Shown piece by piece: positions 11,173 through 22,816 of a stretch of 64,000 bases of DNA. This DNA comes from Helianthus annuus (lineage: Eukaryota > Streptophyta > Magnoliopsida > Asterales > Asteraceae). The position numbers and the translations under genes are program-made. The stretch is from NCBI RefSeq assembly GCF_002127325.2, contig NC_035433.2:83705267-83769266 (forward strand), written 5' to 3'. The notes below the pieces were generated by a model. That model made no database searches, was not told where the DNA came from, and worked only from the letters and a program-made list of their open reading frames with translations. Each line of letters begins with the position of its first letter. Positions within the stretch are counted from its first letter, which is position 1.

Positions 11173-11233
11173 CTAGCTTCCTCAGTGAGTGCCATCAAAT
11201 TTCGGGACGAAATTTCTTTCAACTTGGGGATGA
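11094..11233 (+). promoter_or_regulatory. E2 duplicated hairpin-polypurine-TGTGACA module
   Basis: Hairpin 1 at 11094-11114 (arms GGAATTTCG/CGAAATTCC, loop GGA) is followed by 18 nt with six G, then TGTGACA at 11133. Hairpin 2 at 11197-11215 (arms AAATTTCG/CGAAATTT) is followed by 18 nt with TTGGGGATGA, then TGTGACA at 11234, which is the LTR start. Copy 1 encodes the polyprotein tail [11 protein letters not shown]. Copy 2 is noncoding and holds the functional polypurine tract. Confidence 0.85.
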
Positions 11234-11560
11234 TGTGACAACTCGAAATCTAGAACCTTTCATTTGCGTTTGATGTAACATGCTTGTACGTTATGTGACT
11301 GGTCAACCGATTAACTTAATGATAAACGTGAACCTTTTATGTGAAATGTGTCTTGTTTGTGTGCATATATATATATACGTGTTATAAGTGAACCGAGAAC
11401 CCAACCCGAGGACAAAGGACCCGACTCGAGACCATGAGGTCTCGAGTGTATAGTAACCGAATGGGCCTTGGGCCGAGAACCTAGTGACCGGTTTGGGCCA
11501 TTGGGCCGTGACCTCCTTAACCGGATAGTAAGCCCTTTAGGGTGCACCTTGTGGAACTAG

Positions 11561-11568
11561 TATATATA
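11561..11568 (+). promoter_or_regulatory. E2 LTR TATA box
   Basis: TATATATA sits in the LTR about 330 bp from its start. It is followed by C/A- and CT-rich leader sequence and an AAACCCTAG motif near 11639, typical of plant core promoters. Confidence 0.6.
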
Positions 11569-12330
11569 GCAAACCCCTTGCCAACCTTGTCACTCTTTGG
11601 GTAACCACACTCACACTCCTACACACACACTCTCACTAAAACCCTAGAAACACAAACACACCTCCAAGCTCTCGAACCCAATCGGTTGGCACAAGAACCC
11701 TCGGATTTGGACTTTGGATCGACTCACACACGCACCTCATCAACCGGTTAGTGTTTCTCGATGTTTATGGTTGAATATGGTTGATTCTTGTTGTGTTTTG
11801 TGATGCATGATAAAGCTAATTGACAAGATGATGTTGTTGAGATATGCATGATGTTCAAAGTTCAAAATAATTGATTCATAGGTGTTTTCATTACTATGTG
11901 TTATAACCGATTGATAAGGATGAAGAGTTAATGCTTAGTTATGATAAAAATGTGTAGTATGCTTCAATGAAAATGATGTTATCGGTGGTACTTGGGTTTG
12001 GATCCGAAAGGTTTGGGTGTTCATACTAAACGAATCGGCTAATAAATATGTTTGTCATGATAGGATGCATGATAGTGAATGATAGTTCATGATCTTGTTG
12101 AATAAGGGTTAAGTATGTTATGAATATGATGAATATGTGTTTGAGTGATTAAAGAACACGAAGAACAGCTTGAATGTGCTTTGAATGTTTGAATTCTGCT
12201 TGTTTGATCTGAATTCATGAATGTTTAGACAATAAAACATGTTTTAGTGGATAGTACAATGTTTGTGTTGCATGATATTCAAATGCTATTGGATAGTACA
12301 AACTGTGCAGAAATCAGCAGATGTTGGGGA

Positions 12331-12590
12331 GTCGAAACCCTTGTTGCGACTCGAAATCTCCATGTTACGACACCGGTTGCGAGTCAAAAACCCCTGGTTG
12401 CGACTCGCAACCACAGCATGATGAACCGAGACCACAGGTTGCGAGTCCCGTTGCGACTCGAGACCTTAGCATAACGAGCCGAAACCATGGTTGCGACATA
12501 GGTTGCGACTCGCAACCATCCATGATCAACACAAACAGCATGACTCGAAACCACGTTTGCGAGTCCGGTTGCGACTCGAGACCACTTAGT
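12331..12590 (+). repeat. Iterated GACTCGCAACC-type motif in E2 LTR
   Basis: About twelve degenerate copies of TTGCGACTCGNAACC and GAGTC lie at 10-30 bp spacing, several forming short inverted pairs (GGTTGCGA...TCGCAACC). Same family of motif as E1 4783-4990. Confidence 0.72.
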
Positions 12591-12962
12591 GGGCTTGCTT
12601 AGTTATGGGCCTAGGATAGTGGGCCGAACTTAAGGACTTCTGTATTACTGTTGACGTGTTGTTTTGGGCCTGTTACTACGAGCCCAACTGTTTGGGCCTC
12701 ACACTTGGACTTTGGGTTTGTATTTGACTGTTACCTGTGAACTGTTTATGTTAAACGTGTTGCCATGATTATTACCTGTGTACAATACGTGTTAAACATA
12801 CATGCACTGCTTGGCTTGAATCTGATACGAATAATACCTGTGATAGGACCTAATTGATTACCTGCAACTTAATTGACTTTCCGTGATTAACTGCCGAGCA
12901 AACCAAGATGAGTTCACACCCTTTACAAAGCATGGGATTCCCTGGGTTGGGAACGGGGCTAA

Positions 12963-13425
12963 GGAACGTGGGTTCCTCGTCCTCCTTGGGTAGGACGGCT
13001 ATGGTTCAGGAATGTGATTCCTCGTCCGGATGGACGGATAACTCGTACTAGACTAAAACTCTATCACGAAGTCCCTCCTTTTTGTATCGACTTAATCGCC
13101 GGGCCAATGGCGAGCGGGTCATTAGTTAGATAGCGCTATTTAGGTCTGACAAACCTCACACCGTGCCGCAGAGGACGGGCGTGAACTAATGGATCTGGGG
13201 CACGTCAATGATGATAGACATTGATGTTTTCAGGGCACATAAACATGACTACAGTCAGCAGTCGATATGGTAACGAGTCTAGTGTACGCATGGGGTAGCC
13301 CCCACGGCCGAAATGCCTGATAACTAACATGGGGTAGCCCCCACGGCTGGAATGCCGGAGTAACTGGGAATGAACAAGTCACGTTTTTTAAACTATGGGG
13401 TAACCCCCACGGTAGGATGCCAGAT
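12963..13425 (+). repeat. Hairpin clusters in E2 LTR
   Basis: Two hairpins, GGAAC-gtgg-GTTCC (12963-12976) and GGAAT-gtg-ATTCC (13009-13021), are each followed by TCGTCC. The arms differ by a paired C-G to T-A change. Three later copies of GGGGTAGCCCCCACGG or a variant, each followed by ATGCC, lie at about 13291, 13331 and 13396. They occupy the place of the hairpin arrays in E1 and E4. Confidence 0.65.
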
Positions 13426-13792
13426 AAAGGAAACTGTTTTCGAAACAACTAAAACGAACACCCAACTGTGAACTCACTCAACTAGTTGTTGACTCGTTAC
13501 TACATGCTTTGCAGGACCATAGGTACTCAGCTGGAGCTTGCATGGAGGAGAGTCGTTGTGGGACACGGATTGCTGCGTGTCATGTTTTATTTGAAAACAT
13601 TTGAACTTATGTTATAACTCTAAACTTATGCTTCCGCTTACAACTTAAACTTTGTTTGTTTGAAACACCAATCGTATTGGTTAAACTTTTATAACTGTCT
13701 ATATGCTTGTTCAGTATGATTGGTGGCTGGATCCTGGTCAGTCACGCCTCCAAGCGGTAGTACTCCGCAGGTGGGATTTTGGGGGTGTGACA

Positions 13793-14808
13793 GATTGGTA
13801 TCAGAGCCATTGGTTATAGTGAACTAGGTTTTAATAAAAGAGAAACGTTTTTGTTAAAGCCAGACTATAACCGGTACAGTGCTCAACGGTCCACAACGAC
13901 GCTCCACTCCACATGCAAGGCTCGACATTCTAGGTGATATGATATGTGTACATAGCCTATTTGCTAGTTACATAGTACATTGCTCATGGTATGCTTGATT
14001 AGTATAACTACTGTTGTTTGAACACGTGCGTGCTTACCCTATCCTACTATCGTACTTTCGCGAATCTCTCTCACTCGTATTACTCTTGTTATGAAGAAAC
14101 ATGTCTGGACGCGTTAACATGACACAAGCCCAGTTGACCGCACTGATCAACGAACGAGTTGCCGCAGCACTCGCAGCTGCACACGCAGGAGGTATATCCT
14201 GCAGTCCGAAATTGTTCTAGGATCATTTGGATCCTACTCTCGTGAACCAACCTTTGTGTTAACCTCTGTCTTTCTTTCACCTACCTTAGGTCAATACGCT
14301 CAGGCACCGGTGTGCACTTTTAAGACCTTTATGGACTGTCGACCCACTACTTTTAGCGGAACTGAAGGAGCAGTAGGTCTCCTACACTGGTTTGAGAAAC
14401 TGGAATCTGTGTTCGAAATGTGTGAATGCCCTGAAGCGCGCAGGGTAAAGTATGCTACTGGTACTCTCGAGGGTTTGGCCCTCACGTGGTGGAATGCTCA
14501 AGTGCAAATGCTGGGGTTGGTTGCTGCCAACGCCACCCCATGGGAAACTTTCAAGGAAATGGTCAAGGAGGAATACTGCAGTCGCGACGACATTCATAAG
14601 CTGGAAGATGAGTTCTACAATCTCAAGATGACGGGGTCAGAGATTGAGGCGTACACTAAGAGATCGCATGAGCTTGCCTTGTTGTGTCCTACTATGGTGG
14701 ATCCTCCCTACAAGCGAATTGAACTCTATCTCAAGGGCTTGGTGCCAGAGATCCAAAGTCATGTGACTTCAGCAAACTTGACTACTATTCAGCAGGTTGT
14801 TCAGTTGG
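13793..14808 (+). mobile_element. Truncated head-to-tail second copy of E2 internal region
   Basis: This 1016-bp stretch is co-linear with 6168-7183 with no indel and one difference noticed (C versus A near 6574). It includes the PBS at 13796-13808, leader, gag exon 1 and intron, and stops inside gag exon 2 at a TTGG shared by gag and satellite. It shares the LTR at 11234-13792 with E2. Confidence 0.93.
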
Positions 14809-14861
14809 TGAGTGTGTTCTTTTTGGCGTCTAATCCGCATATATATCACCATTGCCCTTGA
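14101..14861 (+). pseudogene. gag: Truncated gag of the tandem copy, fused to satellite
   Basis: Exon 1 14101-14191, intron 14192-14289 and exon 2 from 14290 match E2 gag through the residues IQQVVQL. The frame then runs into satellite DNA and stops at 14861 after about 17 unrelated residues. The zinc knuckles and all of pol are missing. It could give a capsid-domain-only product but there is no sign of selection for that. Confidence 0.85.
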
Positions 14862-17800
14862 TTTTCTTGACTGTATATCTCTTAAATGTCAACATATACA
14901 CGTGTGATTTAGTTTACGAAGATTGTTTAATGCCGAGAACCTCGATCAGAGAGTAAAAGGGCGTAAGGTTCACAATGGTGTAAAATTAAAATGGGATATA
15001 CCGGGCTAGGATTCGAGTTACAGGAACAAGGGCCAAACCAACCACCCAAGAATGGAATCGTCGAGCGAAAACACTTGACAACCTTCTAGAAGCAGCTTTT
15101 CTTTCCACCAGACCTTTCTCCATCTATTCGGAATCTTATGACGTCACTAAACACATTCCTTAAATTGTAGCCATTTGTTGAGTGTTTTTTTTGGCGTCTA
15201 ATCCGCATATATATCACCATTGCCCTTGATTTTCTTGACTGTCTATCTCTTAAATGTCAACATATACACGTATGACTTAGTTTACGAAGATTTTTTAATG
15301 CCGAGAACCTCGATCAGAGAGTAAAAAAGGCGTAAGGTTCACAATGGTGTAAAATTAAAATGGGATATACCGGGCTAGGATTCGAGTTATAGGAATAAGG
15401 GCCAAACCAACCACCCAAGAATGGAATCGTCGAGCGAAAACACTTGACAACCTCCTAGAAGCAGCTTTTTTCTTGCCACCAAACCTTTCTCCATCAATTA
15501 GGAATCTGATGTCGTCATTAAACACATTCCTTAAATTGTAGCCATTGGTTGAGTTTTTTTTGTGGTGTTTAATCCGCATATATATCACCATTGCCCTTGA
15601 TTTTCTTGATTGTATATCTCTTTAATGTCAACATATACACGTGTGATTTAGTTTATGAAGTCTTTTCAACGCCAAGAACCTCGATCAGGGAGTAAAAAAG
15701 GTGTAAGGTTCATAATGGTGTAAATTAAAATGAGATATACCGGGCTAGGATTCGAGTTACAGGAACAAGGGCCAAACCAACCACCCAAGAATGGAATCGT
15801 CGAGCGAAAACACTTGACAACCTCCTAGAAACAGCTTTTCTTGCCACCAAACCTATCTCCATCAATTAGGAATCTGATGCCGTCACTAAACACATTTCTT
15901 AATTTGTAGCCATTTGTTGAGTGTTTTTTTGGTGTCTAATCCGCATATATATATCACCATTGCCCTTGATTTTCTTGACTGTATATCTCTTAAATGTCAA
16001 CATATACACGTGTGATTTAGTTTACGAAGATTTTTCAATGCCAAGAACCTCGATCAGAGAGTAAAAAAGGCGTAAGGTTCATTATGGTGTAAAATTAAAA
16101 TGGGATATACCGGGCTAGGATTCGAGTTACAGGAACAAGGGCCAAACCAACCACCCAAGAATGGAATCGTCGAGCGAAAACACTTGACAACCTCCTAGAA
16201 GCAGCTTTTCTTGCCACCAGACCTTTCTGCATCAATTAGGAATCTGATGCCGTCACTAAACACATTCCTTAAATTGTAGCCATTTGTTGAGTGTTTTTTT
16301 TGGTGTCTAATCCGCATATATATAACCATTGCCCTTGATTTTCTTGACTGTATATCTCTTAAATGTCAACATATACACGTGTGATTTAGTTTACGAAGAT
16401 TTTTCAATGCCGAGAACCTCGATCAGAGAGTAAAAAAGGTGTAAGGTTCACAATCATGTAAAATAAAAATAGGATATACCGGGCTAGGATTCGAGTTACA
16501 GGAACAAGGGCTAAACCAACCACCCAAGAATGGAATCGTCGAGCGAAAACACTTGACAACCTTCTAGGAGTAGCTTTACTTGCCACCAGACCTTTCTCCA
16601 TCAATTAGGAATCTGATGCCACCACTAAACACATTCCTTAAATTGTAGCCATTTGGTGAGTGTGTTTTTTTTGGCGTCTAATCCGCATATATATCACCAT
16701 TGCCCTTGATTTTCTTGACTGTATATCTCTTAAATGTCAACATATACACGTGTGATTTAGTTTACGAAGATTGTTTAATGCCGAGAACCTCGATCAGAGA
16801 GTAAAAGGGCGTAAGGTTCACAATGGTGTAAAATTAAAATGGGATATACCGGGCTAGGATTCGAGTTACAGGAACAAGGGCCAAACCAACCACCCAAGAA
16901 TGGAATCGTCGAGCGAAAACACTTGACAACCTTCTAGAAGCAGCTTTTCTTGCCACCAGACCTTTCTCCATCTATTCGGAATCTTATGACGTCACTAAAC
17001 ACATTCCTTAAATTGTAGCCATTTGTTGAGTGTTTTTTTTTGGCGTCTAATCCGCATATATATCACCATTGCCCTTGATTTTCTTGACTGTCTATCTCTT
17101 AAATGTCAACATATACACGTATGACTTAGTTTACGAAGATTTTTTAATGCCGAGAACCTCGATCAGAGAGTAAAAAAGGCGTAAGGTTCACAATGGTGTA
17201 AAATTAAAATGGGATATACCGGGCTATGATTCGAGTTATAGGAATAAGGGCCAAACCAACCACCCAAGAATGGAATCGTCGAGCGAAAACACTTGACAAC
17301 CTCCTAGAAGCAGCTTTTCTTGCCACCAGACCTTTCTCCATCAATTAGGAATCTGATGTCGTCATTAAACACATTCCTTAAATTGTAGCCATTTGTTGAG
17401 TTTTTTTGTGGTGTTTAATCCGCATATATATCACCATTGCCCTTGATTTTCTTGATTGTATATCTCTTTAATGTCAACATATACACGTGTGATTTAGTTT
17501 ATGAAGTCTTTTCAACGCCAAGAACCTCGATCAGGGAGTAAAAAAGGTGTAAGGTTCATAATGGTGTAAATTAAAATGGGATATACCGGGCTAGGATTCG
17601 AGTTACAGGAACAAGGGCCAAACCAACCACCCAAGAATGGAATCGTCGAGCGAAAACACTTGACAACCTCCTAGAAACAGCTTTTCTTGCCACCAAACCT
17701 ATCTCCATCAATTAGGAATCTGATGCCGTCACTAAACACATTTCTTAATTTGTAGCCATTTGTTGAGTGTTTTTTTGGTGTCTAATCCGCATATATATAT

Positions 17801-18542
17801 CACCATTGCCCTTGATTTTCTTGACTGTATATCTCTTAAATGTCAACATATACACGTGTGATTTAGTTTACGAAGATTTTTCAATGCCAAGAACCTCGAT
17901 CGGAGAGTAAAAAAGGCGTAAGGTTCATTATGGTGTAAAATTAAAATGGGATATACCGGGCTAGGATTCGAGTTACAGGAACAAGGGCCAAACCAACCAC
18001 CCAAGAATGGAATCGTCGAGCGAAAACACTTGACAACCTCCTAGAAGCAGCTTTTCTTGCCACCAGACCTTTCTGCATCAATTAGGAATCTGATGCCGTC
18101 ACTAAACACATTCCTTAAATTGTAGCCATTTGTTGAGTGTTCTTTTTGGTGTCTAATCCGCATATATATCACCACTGCCCTTAATTTTCTTGACTGTATA
18201 TCTCTTATATGTCAACATATACACGTGTGATTTGGTTTACAAAGATTTTTCAATGCTGAGAACCTCGATCAGAGAGTAAAAAAGGCGTAAGGTTCACAAT
18301 GGTGTAAAATTAAAATGGGATATACCGGGCTTGGATTAGAGTTACAGGAAGAAGGGCCAAACCAACCACCCAAGAACGGAATCGTCGAGCGAAAACACTT
18401 GACAACCTCCTAGAAGCAGCTTTTCTACCCACCAGACCTTTCTCCATCAATTAGGAATCTGATGCCATCACTAAACACATTCCTTAAATTGTAGCCATTT
18501 GTTTAGTGTTTTTTTTTTTGGTGTCTAATCCGCATACATTGC
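14809..18542 (+). repeat. 368-bp satellite array, block A (about 10 monomers)
   Basis: Head-to-tail monomers are recognised by the phase marker TCTAATCCGCATATATATCA at 14829, 15197, 15568, 15935, 16306, 16677, 17046, 17414, 17781, 18152 and 18524 (the last incomplete). Monomers 1-4 recur as 6-9, giving a five-monomer higher-order period of about 1848 bp. The right edge is the copia insertion, within the last monomer (TSD ATTGC 18538-18542). No genes; short minus-strand reading frames repeat with the monomer and are not genes. Confidence 0.95.
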
Positions 18543-19007
18543 TGTAAATCCCCTAACACGTGCGGATCGTAACAGAATCGTCGATCTAACCTAGAGTGCG
18601 GAATCCCCTAGATCAGATTTCACAGAAAAGTGTAGAAAACAGTAATTCCTTCAAACCCGATCTTTATTGAGTATCTTCGTAACGATTACAATCAATCAAG
18701 ATCCTAATTCGTCCAAGCCTTTCTCTTTCATGAATTCTCTCCAAGTGATTAAGGTGATTAGATCATTAACCTAAACCCTAATGCTAAGCTTTGTTTATAT
18801 AGGACAAAGCTTTGCATATGGGCTAGGTCTTGGGCAAGGCCCATTTCGCAAACCCTCCCCCATATGTGGGTTTGGTTTGGCCCAATCACTCTTACTTCAC
18901 TATTACAAACTATTACAAAGCTAAACCCGCTAACCGTTTATCGTTTTACTAATTACAAGATATCCAAAGACCAAATCTAAGCTGTTGTCACAAAACATGC
19001 ACCAACA
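18543..19007 (-). repeat. Copia 3' LTR
   Basis: 465 bp. A TATA box (minus TATATAA within 18795-18803) lies in the loop of a 9-bp perfect inverted repeat (AAGCTTTGT 18786-18794, ACAAAGCTT 18804-18812). Telomere-like AAACCCTAA lies just downstream of the TATA (18773-18781). Confidence 0.93.
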
Positions 19008-20562
19008 AACTCCCCCTTGACAATAGCTCGCAAAAGTAACTTCACTCTTCAGAATCTTCAAGTCTTTTGGTCTTTGGATAGCTTCAGCTTTAACAGCTTC
19101 TGTCAGCAACAGACTCCCCCTAAGCTGATGCATCCAATCACCAAATCTTCAAAACATTAGCGCTTGAGTAAACTCCTGTTCAGCATTTGAATAGCAATCT
19201 TCAACTCTTCAACTTTGTTTGCAATGTAGAAAGGAGGTCCTACCATGCATCCAAGCAAACTGTCATTTTCACGGCAACTCTTCAGCAACATACAGCTTCA
19301 ATCTGTACATTATAAAACAAACATCTCGAGAAACCATAAGAATTTTTCAAGATAAGTTAAACAATTATTATTATCCAAGAGATTTGTTAAACTGTGTTAT
19401 AGATTAAGCATTTTCCATTCAGCACCAACGCGCACAAATTTCAAACAAAGCACATCATAACCTGCTTGATTTGAAAATTTTGAACTCACTTACTAACACT
19501 GTCTCCCCCTATCAGTAACAATTCCTCCAAGAATAATAGTTTTCCATACGTTAAGAATTTTAAACAGAAAAAGACACTATTTTTGTATTTTTGCATTTTT
19601 CTGAAAGCAAATAAATAACAAAAACAATAAACACTCTATTTTTGTGAGAATCACCAGTAAGAAGATCATATCAGCAAAATCAAACTGTTTCACACAATTA
19701 GTTAATTCTTTATGTAATGTGTTAGTGAAAAGCAGTTCAAGACGATTACCAGTATGTTTGTCCACTTAAACAAAATGCATGAACATTTCAAGTACCATTA
19801 CCATATGATACGTTAAGGTAATTTTAGAATACCGAAATACGAGCGTGTCCCACTTCAGGATGTACCCCCGCGATCAAGGTATGCACAAAGATTCATCGTA
19901 GTAGGTGAGTATACTGAATTCATCCGTTTTGTATTTCAACGATAGATAATTGGTGAAAATGTCAGTACTTCCGTACAGCAGAGAGACCAAAATATCTTAT
20001 CGAGGGCTAAGACAGATACCATTTTTGGTACGAATTGTGCATTTTGCACTTATTGAATGACTCTCTTTGAGAGCTATTTTCAGGGTTTTGGCATTTTTTA
20101 GCTCTTTTAAGATATCCTGGGTGTGTCTAGGTCAGCATGTATCTGGATGCAGCAGAAGGACACCCCTGATATCCCCGGATGAAATAACAGTATAAAGACC
20201 CAAAACTTCAGATTTTGGCAATCTATCAACACAAGAATTAAGGTCATTAAACCATACACCACTGATGTGTTCCCCACTCATACTCAGTGCATTTAGGTTT
20301 ATATCACATTGGTAAGTTGATTATTTCATGCTTTTGCCTACTGGTACATCATATGATGAAGCTGCTATCACACTTAAGCAATTTTGGTTCAATTTCAGTG
20401 TGACAGTCTAACTTGCTGATGTACCATCATTTCTTCTTTTTCACACAGTGATAACTCATTTTTGATTTTTTATTTTTTTTATGTTTTTGATTTTTCAATG
20501 TTTTTGTATTTTTGATTTTTGAGAAAGCAGTAAACTATTTACAAAATTCTTATGAAAACCAG
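19008..20562 (-). other. Copia 3' noncoding region and polypurine tract
   Basis: The PPT (minus TCAAGGGGGAGTT) abuts the LTR at 19008-19020. Further PPT-like G-runs occur at about 19110 and 19502. The rest of the 1.5 kb has no reading frame above about 65 codons that looks coding, and no env-like gene is visible. T-rich low-complexity sequence lies near 20455-20520. Confidence 0.75.
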
Positions 20563-22816
20563 TTATTCAGGATTCCTCATCCCGTTGAGTTCGACTAAGT
20601 GTTCAAAGCGAGCTCGATCAAAAGCTTTTGTGTAAAGATCAGCAAGGTTATCTTCTGTGTCGACTCGATGTAATTCAATTAGTCGTTTTTCAGCACAATC
20701 CCGTATAAAGTGATGACGTATGTCAATATGTTTAGTTCTACTGTGCTTTACGGGATTGTTTGTGATTGATATAGTGGCATTATTATCTATCATAATAGGA
20801 GTACGAGTGAAATCCAAACCGTAATCGCGCATCTGCTGTTGAATCCAGAGAACCTGAGAGCAACAGCTACCCGCAGCAATATATTCAGCTTCACACGTAG
20901 AGGTAGACACACAGGATTGCTTCTTGCATTGCCAAGACACGATCATGCCTCCTAAGAACTGACAACCACCTCAAATCACTATCAGCTGGATACCACAATC
21001 CAAGTTTAGGTTTCCCCTTCAAGTAACGAAGAATACGCTTCACCGCTTTCATATGTGACTCTCTCGGATTCGCCTGATATCTGGCACACAAGCATACGGC
21101 AAACATGATGTCAGGTCTTGAAGCAGTCAAGTACATTAGAGAACCAATCATCGCCCTGTAATGAGTAGGATCAACATCTTCAGTGCTTTCATGATCTGGG
21201 CCGAGATTGTGGTTTTCACAAATGGGTGTGTTGGAAGTAGAGCAATCATTCATTTTGAACCGATCCAAAATGTCATACACATACTTCGTTTGATGAATAA
21301 ACATCCCATCCTCCTTCTGTTCAACTTGTAATCCCAGAAAGTAAGATAGCTCACCCATAGCGCTCATTTCAAACTTGCTCTTCATCACCTGTTCGAATTC
21401 TTTACACATGTTTTCATCAGATGACCCAAAGATGATGTCATCTACGTATACCTGCACGAGCAGAAAATCTTCCTTCTTTCGCTTAATGAACAGTGTACCG
21501 TCAATCTGACCTCTTTCAAAACCATTCTTGAGCAGATGTGTAGACAGTGTCTCGTACCACGCCCTGGGAGCTTGATGTAATCCATACAAAGCCTTATCAA
21601 GTTTGTACACTCGATCTGGATAGTCTGGATCAACGAACCCTTCTGGTTGTGAGACATACACCACTTCTTGGACTTTTCCGTAAAGAAATGCACTCTTCAC
21701 GTCAAGTTGGTAAACTTTGAAGCCCTTGAATGAAGCGAAAGCCAGAAACAAACGAATTGCCTCCAACCTTGCCACTGGTGCAAACACTTCATTGTAATCA
21801 ATCCCTTCTTGCTGATTGAAACCTTTGACAACTAACCGAGCCTTGTTGCGCGTGACAATCCCTCTTTCATCTTTCTTGCACCTAAATACCCATTTAGTGC
21901 CAATCTCTCTTTCACCTTTAGGAAGGTCCACTAAATCCCAGACCTTCAACTTCGCAAACTGGGCCAATTCCTCTTGTATAGCTTCAACCCATGAATTTTC
22001 TTTAAGAGCCATATGAATATTCTTCGGCTCCTCTTGGGAAATAAAGCAACTATACAAGCACTCATTCACTATCGCAGTCTTCTCAATCGAAACAAATAAC
22101 CCAGAATTCGCTGCAATGCTTCTTCTTGTCTGAACACCTGCAGTAGGATCTCCAAGAATCATGTCAACTGGATGATCTCTATTTGCTCGTGTAGTAGCAA
22201 CAGCATCGACTTCCAGATTGTCACCCAGGTTTGATCCAACCTCCCCCTGAACATTCTGATTTGCAAATTGATTAATGAAATCCTCCCCCTGATTGGGTTC
22301 AGGTTCACTATCACTTGAATCAGGATCAGCAGCACCATGAGAAGTTTCCGGAGCATCTGACATATCAACATTCGATCTAGGCATGAACTCGCCTTCATCG
22401 TCTTCACCAATCACTGTTTGAATCAGCTGAGAATCATCTGCATCAGAAACCTCAGGAATATTAAATGATTTAAAAACACTTTCATAATCATATAATATAG
22501 CAGGACCACTCGTTGATTGTTGAGGTTTGTAGGAAGTAATTTCCACATTAAAAACAACCTCAATTTTACCAGTTTTTAAATTGAAAACCCTTTTATTCGG
22601 TGTGCCAGGCACGTAGCCCAGAAAGTAGCCTTCGTCTGCTACCTCACCGAATTTTTGTTTATCTTTGTTTCGCACAATGGTGCAGGGTAATCCAAATGGT
22701 TCAAAGCCTGTTAAGTTTGGTTTTTCGTTAAACATCAACTCATGACAAGTTTTGTTAAAACGTTTAACGGTTAAAACTTTGTTTAGGACGTAGCAAGCTG
22801 TATTCACAGCTTCTCC
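20563..22816 (-). pseudogene. pol: Copia pol, C-terminal part: integrase end, reverse transcriptase, RNase H
   Basis: Continues in frame from the integrase after a TAG at 22819-22817. It has the [14 protein letters not shown] motif, then an acidic linker, then RT with [17 protein letters not shown], the DVKSAFLYG block and catalytic YVDD at 21448-21437. RNase H starts after [15 protein letters not shown], but about 40 bp are missing near 20970, removing the first acidic motif and shifting the frame. The remainder ([21 protein letters not shown]) continues to the stop at 20563. RT itself looks complete, RNase H does not. Confidence 0.9.

Larger units (their letters stand above)
5848..13792 (+). 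mobile_element. Ty3/gypsy LTR retrotransposon E2 (Tekay-like), coding-intact, 5' LTR truncated by E1
   Basis: Order: 5' LTR remnant (5848-6167), PBS, gag-pol with one intron, hairpin/polypurine modules and full 3' LTR (11234-13792). The 320 bp shared by the two LTRs differ at one position by eye (T/C near 6142 versus 13767), so insertion was recent. The left part of the 5' LTR is displaced beyond E1, outside the window. The 3' LTR is followed by a second PBS and gag, so the flanking TSD cannot be defined. Confidence 0.93.
11234..13792 (+). repeat. E2 3' LTR (2559 bp), also 5' LTR of the tandem copy
   Basis: Begins TGTGACAACTCG after the polypurine tract and ends GGGGGTGTGACA, followed by a fresh PBS. 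It contains a TATA box, the CpG motif cluster, three kinds of hairpin and the splice acceptor at 13514. The donor counterpart at 12907 reads AAG|ATGAGT (GT lost), so LTR splicing may be impaired. No coding sequence. Confidence 0.93.

Noticed and set aside
19008..20562. Possible env-like third gene of the copia element
   Set aside because: There is no long frame, signal peptide or membrane segment in the 1.5-kb region.
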